This document shows, piece after piece, positions 35,038-42,103 of a DNA stretch of 64,000 bases. A program made the position numbers and the translations under genes. Source of the DNA: Lysobacterales bacterium. GTDB taxonomy: Bacteria; Pseudomonadota; Gammaproteobacteria; Xanthomonadales; Xanthomonadaceae. The stretch lies in NCBI GenBank assembly GCA_017302135.1, contig JAFLDZ010000001.1, forward strand, positions 1 to 64,000, written 5' to 3'. Numbering within the stretch: position 1 is the stretch's first letter; the number at the start of each line of letters is the position of its first letter. Under the pieces are notes generated by a model. The model ran no database searches. It saw only the letters and a program-made list of their open reading frames with translations, and had not been told where the DNA came from.

Positions 35038-35660
35038 TGGCAATTCTTCACACATCTCAGCACCACGAGCCCTGGAATAAGGGCAAGCTGATCGGGCAGA
35101 AGGCACCGCTAAAGCTGAAAGACATCTGGGCTATTCGCATTCGCCTTCAGCTCGGCCACAAGGTCCGTGACCTCGCCCTCTTCAACCTCGCAATCGACTC
35201 TAAGCTCCGTGCCTGCGACTTGGTGAAGCTCCGGGTATCCGATGTCTCCCATGGCGGGCAGATGGCGGCGCGCGCCATGGTGATGCAACAAAAGACGGGG
35301 CGACCCGTCCAGTTCGAGATTACCCAATCGACTCGCGAGGCCGTGCAGGCTTGGATTACCCATGCTGAACTCAAGTCCTCGGATTTCCTGTTCACCAGCC
35401 GAGTCTCGGACTCACCTCACCTTTCGACGAGGCAGTACGCCCGGATTGTCCATCGCTGGGTGGAAGAAGCAGGCCTCGAATCGGGATCTTACGGAACACA
35501 CACGATGCGCAGGACCAAAGCTTCGTTGATCTACCGCCGGACACGAAACCTCAGGGCGGTCCAGCTATTGCTTGGGCACACGAAGCTAGAGAGCACCGTG
35601 CGTTACCTTGGCATTGAGGTCGATGACGCCCTAGAGATCGCCGAGCAGACGGATGTCTGA
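35037..35660 (+). CDS. Short tyrosine recombinase
   Basis: The 207-residue protein is a tyrosine recombinase without the usual N-terminal core-binding domain. Catalytic residues are visible: R in S-K-L-R-A-C-D-L, K in Q-Q-K-T-G-R-P-V, H-x-x-R as T-H-T-M-R-R-T-K, H in L-L-L-G-H-T-K-L-E-S and Y in T-V-R-Y-L-G-I. ATG 35037 is preferred to the TTG at 35031 because of the AGGAG spacing. It may catalyse movement of neighbouring DNA but is much shorter than an integron integrase (about 320 residues). Confidence 0.85.
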   Translation: MAILHTSQHHEPWNKGKLIGQKAPLKLKDIWAIRIRLQLGHKVRDLALFNLAIDSKLRACDLVKLRVSDVSHGGQMAARAMVMQQKTGRPVQFEITQSTREAVQAWITHAELKSSDFLFTSRVSDSPHLSTRQYARIVHRWVEEAGLESGSYGTHTMRRTKASLIYRRTRNLRAVQLLLGHTKLESTVRYLGIEVDDALEIAEQTDV

Positions 35661-35668
35661 ACCCATAT

Positions 35669-35704
35669 GGCCGCTCCTCGACCTTAGATGGTCAAGGAGC
35701 GGCC
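35669..35704. repeat. Inverted repeat after the recombinase gene
   Basis: Arms GGCCGCTCCTCGACC and GGTCAAGGAGCGGCC are complementary with one mismatch and a TTAGAT loop. It starts 9 bases after the stop codon. No T run follows on either strand, so it is not a standard terminator. It could be a recombinase binding site or a transcript-stabilising hairpin. Confidence 0.6.
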
Positions 35705-35808
35705 AAAAACGGGCCTGAATTGATCGATCGAAGAAGGACTGCTCTTCCTCCGTTTGGACGGTCGTTCAAGAAGAACTCGCCTTGGAAGAAATTGACTGCA
35801 TTCTCCAT
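35692..35808 (-). CDS. Possible remnant of a downstream cassette gene, 38 residues
   Basis: A 38-codon frame begins M-E-N-A-V-N-F-F-Q-G-E-F and ends S-G-P-F-L-A-A-P inside the inverted repeat. GGGAG lies 3 bases before the ATG, closer than ideal. It starts just past the attC core on the minus strand, where the next cassette's gene would begin. It may be a cassette gene cut short by the recombinase region. Not recognised; weakly supported. Confidence 0.3.
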   Translation of the reverse strand: MENAVNFFQGEFFLNDRPNGGRAVLLRSINSGPFLAAP

Positions 35809-35823
35809 GTTCTCCCATCCCCT

Positions 35824-35885
35824 GCCTAACGCCTGAAAACTAAGCCGAGCCGCGAAGCGGCTTCGGCTTGAATGAATTGTTAGCA
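35824..35885 (-). other. Integron attC site (62 bp)
   Basis: On the minus strand the site runs from R'' TGCTAAC (35885-35879) through a GCCGAAGCCGC-TTCG-CGGCTCGGC type stem to R' GTTAGGC (35830-35824), matching the G-TTRRRY core. It has the spacing and near-palindrome of a short, about 60-bp attC (59-base element). It follows the FRG gene stop by 24 bases in the same orientation, as in a gene cassette. R'' is the exact complement of the core GTTAGCA at 36681-36675, which marks the cassette's other end. Confidence 0.88.
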
Positions 35886-36680
35886 ATCACCGCGATGGTC
35901 CCGGATTGCTATTTGTCCAGAAAAATTGAGCCAAGGCCAACTTTGTTCTTGAACTGCCAAGCGAGCTGCATGCCAAGGCCCTGCGAGTCGGGGTAGATGT
36001 GCCAATGGTCAATGCCGTACTTAAACAGGCGGCGACGATAGTCTTTGACCGCTGATGCTTTGATAAGGAAGCTCTTAAGTCCCTTTGGGTTGAAGATTTT
36101 CGTCGGCTCTGGATGGATGGTGAAAATTCCGCGCTGGGCTCGAATGCGATCAAAGGCGAGCGGTGCAGTGAATCTGCCCTCTGACTTGTTAGAAAACGGG
36201 CTAGTGTTGCGGTGATCGACTTCGTGGATGTAGCGAGAGTACTTGACAGCGTACAAGACGCGATCACTGTCGCTGTCTGCCTCGAGCGCAAAGTACAAGG
36301 CGGCTAGCGGACTTACTGACCAATCAAGCAAACGGGAAGGTACACCTATGTGCTGCGCGTATGCGAGCCAGTCCCAATCGTCAAAGCGATAGTCGCTGAT
36401 AAGCGCTACCGCTCTATTCTTGAACTCCTCAAACAGTCGCTTCTCTTGGGCCAGCTTGTAAGGTCCATAGACAGCTTCGCGACCAATGCTTGGAACTAAG
36501 TAGTGCTTTGGAGATGTAACGCCGCGAAAGATCCAGCCGGTATCACGCATTGACTCGAGCTTGCCATGCAGATCCTTCCAGTTCTTGATCTCAATATGCG
36601 ATGCGTCGATCGCAGCCTTTGTTGCCTCTTTGCCAGATGCCCTCTTTGCCGATGCCACGAACTCCCCCTGTGGTTGCTAA
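35830..36680 (-). mobile_element. Integron gene cassette carrying an FRG-domain gene
   Basis: The 851-base unit runs from T of the core G|TTAGCA (36681/36680) to the G of R' GTTAGGC (35830). If circularised it would rebuild an attC whose R'' (TGCTAAC) and R' (GTTAGCA) pair perfectly. It contains one gene with a short 5' leader. No integron integrase gene is present nearby, so this is a solitary cassette or the remnant of an array. Confidence 0.8.
35909..36658 (-). CDS. FRG-domain protein in an integron cassette
   Basis: The 249-residue protein shows the FRG pattern: W-I-F-R-G-V-T-S (about residues 42-49), E-F-K-N-R-A-V-A-L-I, W-D-W-L-A-Y-A-Q-H-I-G-V-P-S-R-L-L-D-W (about 94-112) and P-L-A-A-L-Y-F-A-L-E. 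FRG domains are ADP-ribosyltransferase-like or toxin-like folds common in conflict systems. Start is GTG at 36658 with GGGGGAG 5 bases before it. Its cassette location gives it mobility independent of its neighbours. A role in phage defence or stress is inferred. Confidence 0.85.
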   Translation of the reverse strand: MASAKRASGKEATKAAIDASHIEIKNWKDLHGKLESMRDTGWIFRGVTSPKHYLVPSIGREAVYGPYKLAQEKRLFEEFKNRAVALISDYRFDDWDWLAYAQHIGVPSRLLDWSVSPLAALYFALEADSDSDRVLYAVKYSRYIHEVDHRNTSPFSNKSEGRFTAPLAFDRIRAQRGIFTIHPEPTKIFNPKGLKSFLIKASAVKDYRRRLFKYGIDHWHIYPDSQGLGMQLAWQFKNKVGLGSIFLDK

Positions 36681-36937
36681 CACTTAGTAGATCCCAAGAG
36701 CCGGGATGTGTGCGGGATGTTCAGGCAGCGCTGGAAGGCCGTCAAGGCGAGTCCCGAATCAAGGGCACATGCATGGCCGTATCTCGGGCAATCCAAGGCA
36801 ATACGCGTTTAGGCGTCGCATTCCATACAGCGAATTGACCGCTTTGGGTCGAAAGCGGCTCCTGATTGTTAGAACGGCTAACAGCCAATCGCAAGGCATC
36901 GGCTGAGCGACGCCTTGCGACAGCGCCTTCAGCCAGC

Positions 36938-38041
36938 TTATTCCCTCATCCGCGAGAAGAGCTGTTCTGCCAGGCGAAGCGCGACGGCATTAGCTTCGAT
37001 GGGCAGAGGATCCAATTCAATCCCATCTTCGCCGCCGACGTAGGCCGGTCCACCTAAATCGTCATCGTATTCCGATCCGTCCTCATTGATCGCAACATAG
37101 CGGTCCGCGCTTAGGTCTTGTCCGAGCAAGCGGGACAGATGCATCCATACCCATGCTTGCTCGTCAGATTCTCCCAAGTATTCGATCAATTCACGCATGG
37201 CACCCACATCGCCCTCTGCGGCCGCGATTCTCAGCCAATAGCGCTGCTTTTCTTGGTCACCGTGATCTCTAGCGATGTCTGCCATGGTGATCGGATCCAT
37301 CTCCTCGGTCGGTTGTAGCGCCAAGACTCCTGGATCGCCATAACGCTCTGCTGTCTCAAACAGGGCACGTAAATCTCCCCCCCGGGCTGCCGCAAGCAGA
37401 TGATGCCGATGCTTTTTCTCCATTCCAAACAGGCCTGCCTGAGCATCGGCAAGGCTGAGGTAGGGACTTGTCCATGTACCTTCCCGGCTTACTTGCCGCT
37501 TGAGTCGATCGGCTTCATCGCCCCACTGCATCGCATGCGACTCTAGGAGTACCGCCAGAGCCAAATGAGCCGTTGCCATCCCTCGTCTAGCGGCGGCCTC
37601 CAGCCCCTCCAGAAGGACCGGGTCACGCTCTAACAGCTCCGGGCTGCCCCAGGGGACGGATTGCATGAGGTGGGTAGCGACCCAGGATGCCGAGTGCGGT
37701 GCTTCCTCATCGTCCTCCTCTGTTGCTAACAGCTGCTCGAAGCTCACGGGGGCGTATGCGGCATTTCGCAGGAAGTCCGAAACGGCCTCAACAATTTGCG
37801 CCACCTGGGACGAGGGAACACCCAGTTCGGCACATCGATCCCTGATCCTGTCCACGTTCGGCTCAAGCGCAGTTGCAGCGTAAGGCACCGTGCACCAGGT
37901 CGCCTCATGCTGGAAACCAGCATAAGTGTTGTAACCCATTGCGGCTGCGAGTAGCTCATGAACTTGGCTACGACCCAGATCGTGACACCCCAGTGCCTTG
38001 AGCAAGACATGGAGCTGATAGGTTTGTTCTTTAACGGTCAT
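36938..38041 (-). CDS. Sel1/TPR-like repeat protein
   Basis: The 367-residue protein begins with a conserved segment H-V-L-L-K-A-L-G...G-R-S-Q-V-H-E-L-L-A-A-A-M-G-Y-N-T-Y-A-G-F (about residues 11-43). Sel1-like helical repeats follow, for example A-R-R-G-M-A-T-A-H-L-A-L-A-V, A-A-R-G-G-D-L-R-A-L-F and A-A-A-E-G-D-V-G-A-M-R-E-L. The tail is acidic. Such proteins bind other proteins; the target is unknown. A 9-base dyad (TCGCAAGGC / GCCTTGCGA) and GTTAGCC lie just past its stop, attC-like but not canonical, so it may also be a cassette gene. Confidence 0.72.
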   Translation of the reverse strand: MTVKEQTYQLHVLLKALGCHDLGRSQVHELLAAAMGYNTYAGFQHEATWCTVPYAATALEPNVDRIRDRCAELGVPSSQVAQIVEAVSDFLRNAAYAPVSFEQLLATEEDDEEAPHSASWVATHLMQSVPWGSPELLERDPVLLEGLEAAARRGMATAHLALAVLLESHAMQWGDEADRLKRQVSREGTWTSPYLSLADAQAGLFGMEKKHRHHLLAAARGGDLRALFETAERYGDPGVLALQPTEEMDPITMADIARDHGDQEKQRYWLRIAAAEGDVGAMRELIEYLGESDEQAWVWMHLSRLLGQDLSADRYVAINEDGSEYDDDLGGPAYVGGEDGIELDPLPIEANAVALRLAEQLFSRMRE

Positions 38042-38238
38042 GATTCGTCCTCATTAGCCAGGCCAAACCGGGTCAGACGCACACGTTTAACTACCCAGCC
38101 GCCAGGCCAGAAGTCGAATCGATCAAAGGGGAAAACCTGTTTTTGCTCGTGTGCAAGCAAGGCGGGCGCCGTGGTTAGTCTAGGCCCCGGAGGCGGCCGC
38201 TGCCAAGTGCTGGGTAGACTCGGCCGGTACCGCTAACT

Positions 38239-41200
38239 TTATAGGGGGGTCGCCAACTCCAAATATCGACAAAAAGCATTTGCCAGCTGCATCTGGCGGG
38301 GCGTCCTGCAGCTGACCTCGAACACGGATGGCGAGGCGACAAGGATACAAATGCATTTTGCTCGAGATGTCGCAACATTCAGTCGGTTGAGGCTGTACAG
38401 GAATTCCATCCCACGGGGCGCATCTGCATAGCTCGAAGTAGTCATAGAGTAGATGACGAGGGGTGCTTCCTGTCCTTGAAACTTATCCACCGTGCCAATG
38501 CGGGCACCCGGAATTCGGTCAGCCAGCTCGAAGACCTGCGCGTTGTAAGGCGCGATGATCAGGATGTCTTGCAGGGTCAAAGGTCGTTCAACGCCGTCCC
38601 TATCGGTCCAAGTTGTATCCCCCGAAAGAACCTCCGCCACCAGCTGCTGTACGGCATCAGCTTCTTCTGGGGAGGAGCTCTGGTTGCCCCGTGTTGGAAT
38701 CTCCAAGAAGCGTAAGCCGGCTCCATTGACCCGGCTCGTCGAATTGATAATCTGCGCTTCGAGCCCTGGACGGGGCAGCAACCGACTTGCATAGAACATC
38801 TCAGAAGTGAAGCGGCAGATCTCCGGATGCAGTCGCCATGTTTCCGCAAGAAACAGCCCGCGATCAGCCTCTAGCGTCTGCTCCCCGCCAAGGACGTGGT
38901 GTAACGCCGACACATCCGTTCCTTCCGGGTGGCTGCCCTGCATAGGTTGATCCAATTGCTGCGGGTCGCCCAGCAACACGAGCCGCGGCGCGGCTTGCGA
39001 GATGGCCAGGACATTAGCAAGCGACATCTGGGCGGCTTCATCGACAAAGAGCACATCGACAGATTCGGCTGCGTCGGGTGAGGCCCATAGCCATGCCGTT
39101 CCTCCAGCGACCTGCGCATCGGAAGAGAGCGCGGCGAACAGGTCTGAAGCACTCTTGGCGAAGCGCAGGCGCGGCTTGTCGGGCTCCTGCTCGGCTGGCT
39201 TTTGCACACACTGCAATGGGAGCCCCTGCTCATCGGCCGCCTTGATTACCTCGTCCAGCAAGTTGCGGATCACCTTGTGGCTAGTCGCGCATATCCCGAC
39301 CTTCTTTCCTGCTTGCACCAGTGCGCAGATCATTCGGGCGCCTGTGAAGGTCTTTCCGGCCCCGGGCGGGCCCTGAATCGGCAGTACACCTCCTTCAAGA
39401 GCGAGCACCACCCGGCGCGCGGCATCCACCGTTAGCTCGCCGATCTGTTGTATGGCCTGTCCGCCAATACGAGGCGCTATGCGTAGGAGTAAGTCGCGGG
39501 CTGCGAGAAAGGGGCCTGGCCCCTCAATGCCGTGAGCGGCTACGTACTCACCAAGACGCACAAGTGCGTTGGCTAGAACGTCCGCATTCACCACTTTGTG
39601 GCTGAAGACTGCCTCCGGGTGGATGGCAGCGCTGTCCATGCGCTTCTTGATATCGATCCACCGCTCGTTTAGGGACACGGCAACCACTGATCCCAGCTTG
39701 CCACCGCCCAGCTGGTGGAGATCCTCCGAACCACGCATCTCGGTTTCCTGCGGAGGGAAGGCGTAACGGTGGATTGGCGCCCGTGCCGTGCCGCCCTGCG
39801 GGCCCATAAAGGACAATCCCGACAAGCCAGCCCGCTCGTCGAGCAAGTCGTCCGCGGCCAAATCAGATAGTCGGAAGAACTCCCACCACACCGCCTTCTG
39901 CTCTCGTCGATGAAAATCTAGGCTGTGCGCGAGCAGCCAGCGCGCATGCTGCTCGACTGACCGCTCATCTAAGTCGGCAGGTACATCGACGGTCAATTGC
40001 GCGATCAACTCAGCAATCTTCTGTTGCCAGTCGCTGAGGGCCTCACTCGGCACGGCATCGGGCAAGACCGGTCGCGGACACTCCACCCCTTGTGCGATCA
40101 GACCGGTGCGTTGCCCCTCCAACCAGTCACGCAAGCTTCGTGTCGACTCACAGTCATCCTGGTTGTAACGCGCGACAGTCTCGCGTGCGTTGTCGTCAAT
40201 GAGGCTCAGGTCGCCCAGTTCGAGCCCTGCTTGCACTTTAGTGAGCGCCTTGTTTGCCTCCGGCAACGAGGTCGCACGCGAGAATCCGTACAGCGGTTCC
40301 AACTTCTTGATTGAGTAGCTTTCGACACTGGCACGCAAACTTTGGCGGACGACAGCGTAGAGGTCCACCAGGCGGTGTGATCGCAGTAGCGAGTCGATCT
40401 CTTCCTCACGTGTCGCATAACGCCCCATCAGCCGCTTCAGAGCAGCCGGCTCATAGGGTGCAAAGTGGTAGATGTGGAGGTCCGGGTATGCCTTTAGGCG
40501 TTCGATTACGAAGTCTACGAATCGCTCGAAGATCTGCTTTTCCTCTGCTCGAGACAGCGCCCAGTCCCCAACGTGCGCAGGCTTACCCTCTGCATCGGTG
40601 AAGGTATAGCCAAACATATACTCGAGCCCACCCTCCCCTGCGAACGGATCGCCTTCCAGATCCAGGAAGACATCGCCTGCTGAGGGTGGTGGCAAAGCCG
40701 ATAGCCCGAACCCGGGTGTCACGGTCAGCAACTCATGCACGACGGACGCCGCGTGTCGGCCGTCAAGTTGAACTCGTGCCTGCTCTCGCACGCGCTCATA
40801 CGCCTGGGTCGAGCCGCGTGTCGGTTTCCAAGTCAACGGTAGAGGCATCGCTGCAAGACCGGACAACGTCGTGATGCCTTGGGACACCAACTCGTCTATC
40901 TGCGTTTTCGTGATACCGGCAACCAGGGAGATATGATCGTCAGTACGGCGGCGCTCGTCGCACTTCTCGCGCCAGCGACAGACTTCGCAGTGTTCCTTTG
41001 GGTCGGGGTAGACCTGCGTCGGCTTTCCCGTTGCCACGGCCGACTCCAGCGCCTGACGCACGCGCCGATAGTAGGCCGCATAGTCATCCATTCGGTAGGC
41101 CTGCGGCTCATATCCGCTCCAAGGGGCGACGACGTAGCAGTGTTCTGGGCAACGACCTTGGATGGCTTCAAGCAGGGCGGCGTATAGACACAGCTGCAGG

Positions 41201-41634
41201 ACGGTACCAGCCTTCGTTTCACGGGCTAACTTGGTGTCTATGATCTCGTACGACCAGGTGCCCAGATCACTCGGCGTTTCAATACGTCGGAGCACATCAG
41301 TCCGCCCGACCCAATTATTCAACCGAAATGCGCCTTGCACAATGATCGGATCCGCGCGACGCATAGCCTCTTGCGTCAAGGCGATTGCATCGTCCTGAAC
41401 ACCTACGCCCTCTATCGCCGTGATTTGGAAACCTTGCGTTCTCAGGTGCTCGACGAATCCTTGCTCGTGTTGCGCCCCTCGTGCCCATAGAAGCTCTAGG
41501 AGTGGATCCCAAACGACGGGTTTCGTTAGGCTGCCGTTCGCAACTGCCATGTCTAATCCGGTCAAGTGGCCACAATTGAGGTGGCCCACAAGGTCGGAGG
41601 CACTGAGCAGAAGACGGTCCCCATCTCGATCCAT
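38239..41634 (-). CDS. TM0106-family RecB-like nuclease fused to SF1 helicase
   Basis: The 1131-residue protein combines several parts. A RecB/Cas4-like nuclease comes first (G-R-T-D-V-L-R-R-I and E-I-I-D-T-K-L near 115-140, Q-L-C-L-Y-A, and an iron-sulfur-like C-E-V-C...C near 215). A YprB-type RNase H-like exonuclease region follows (V-F-L-D-L-E-G-D-P-F, about 320). The C-terminal SF1B helicase has G-P-P-G-A-G-K-T (about 750) and F-V-D-E-A-A-Q-M-S (about 865). This is the Dna2-like arrangement known as TM0106. ATG 41634 has AGGAG 5 bases upstream. It is divergent from the RelE-UvrD/PIWI operon and may be part of the same defence locus. Confidence 0.85.
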   Translation of the reverse strand: MDRDGDRLLLSASDLVGHLNCGHLTGLDMAVANGSLTKPVVWDPLLELLWARGAQHEQGFVEHLRTQGFQITAIEGVGVQDDAIALTQEAMRRADPIIVQGAFRLNNWVGRTDVLRRIETPSDLGTWSYEIIDTKLARETKAGTVLQLCLYAALLEAIQGRCPEHCYVVAPWSGYEPQAYRMDDYAAYYRRVRQALESAVATGKPTQVYPDPKEHCEVCRWREKCDERRRTDDHISLVAGITKTQIDELVSQGITTLSGLAAMPLPLTWKPTRGSTQAYERVREQARVQLDGRHAASVVHELLTVTPGFGLSALPPPSAGDVFLDLEGDPFAGEGGLEYMFGYTFTDAEGKPAHVGDWALSRAEEKQIFERFVDFVIERLKAYPDLHIYHFAPYEPAALKRLMGRYATREEEIDSLLRSHRLVDLYAVVRQSLRASVESYSIKKLEPLYGFSRATSLPEANKALTKVQAGLELGDLSLIDDNARETVARYNQDDCESTRSLRDWLEGQRTGLIAQGVECPRPVLPDAVPSEALSDWQQKIAELIAQLTVDVPADLDERSVEQHARWLLAHSLDFHRREQKAVWWEFFRLSDLAADDLLDERAGLSGLSFMGPQGGTARAPIHRYAFPPQETEMRGSEDLHQLGGGKLGSVVAVSLNERWIDIKKRMDSAAIHPEAVFSHKVVNADVLANALVRLGEYVAAHGIEGPGPFLAARDLLLRIAPRIGGQAIQQIGELTVDAARRVVLALEGGVLPIQGPPGAGKTFTGARMICALVQAGKKVGICATSHKVIRNLLDEVIKAADEQGLPLQCVQKPAEQEPDKPRLRFAKSASDLFAALSSDAQVAGGTAWLWASPDAAESVDVLFVDEAAQMSLANVLAISQAAPRLVLLGDPQQLDQPMQGSHPEGTDVSALHHVLGGEQTLEADRGLFLAETWRLHPEICRFTSEMFYASRLLPRPGLEAQIINSTSRVNGAGLRFLEIPTRGNQSSSPEEADAVQQLVAEVLSGDTTWTDRDGVERPLTLQDILIIAPYNAQVFELADRIPGARIGTVDKFQGQEAPLVIYSMTTSSYADAPRGMEFLYSLNRLNVATSRAKCICILVASPSVFEVSCRTPRQMQLANAFCRYLELATPL

Positions 41635-42103
41635 ACAAACTCCTAGCCACGCACTAGAGCGGTAAGTTCGCTCGTTCGAACTCCGCACGAAACGGAGCTA
41701 ATCAAGTCCAAGAGTGAGTTCCATAGGCGAAGTGACGCCTCAGAAACGTCGACGACAGGCCAGCCGAAATCAGCTTCCCCATTCGTACAGACTGGACCGA
41801 TTTGGCCCTTTCGAAGCGTGCTTCCCTCATGCAAAATACTAGGTAACCCAGATTGTTCACATGATTGAGCTTGCGTCGCAACGTAAATAGTTCACAGGCA
41901 ATAGGGCAACGCTAGGATTCATACCCCAAAGGACGCACGGGCCAGCAGGCATTGCAGCCAAATATCATCGATGCAGTCGGGTATACCACCAGATCTAACC
42001 AGGAAGAATGCACGGCTTGACTTCAAGCCTGCAGGGCATGACATTGCAGACGACGCGGATGGGGAAGATCCGCGCCGACACAATGCCGCGGGCTGGGGTC
42101 TAG
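41635..42103. other. Divergent intergenic region between nuclease-helicase and RelE-UvrD genes
   Basis: The 469 bases should hold both promoters. One short frame of 31 codons (42008-42103) lies directly before the RelE-UvrD gene, in the same phase, and ends in TAG touching its GTG start. An AGGAAG sits 1 base before this ATG, too close for a normal ribosome site, so I do not call it a gene. It could be a leader or a trimmed upstream antitoxin. Nothing else is recognised. Confidence 0.5.

Noticed and set aside
35037..35660. Short recombinase as the integron integrase for the attC site
   Set aside because: It is about 110 residues shorter than IntI proteins and no IntI-specific insertion could be seen, so the link is unproven.
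35669..35704. Inverted repeat as an intrinsic terminator
   Set aside because: No T run follows on either strand.
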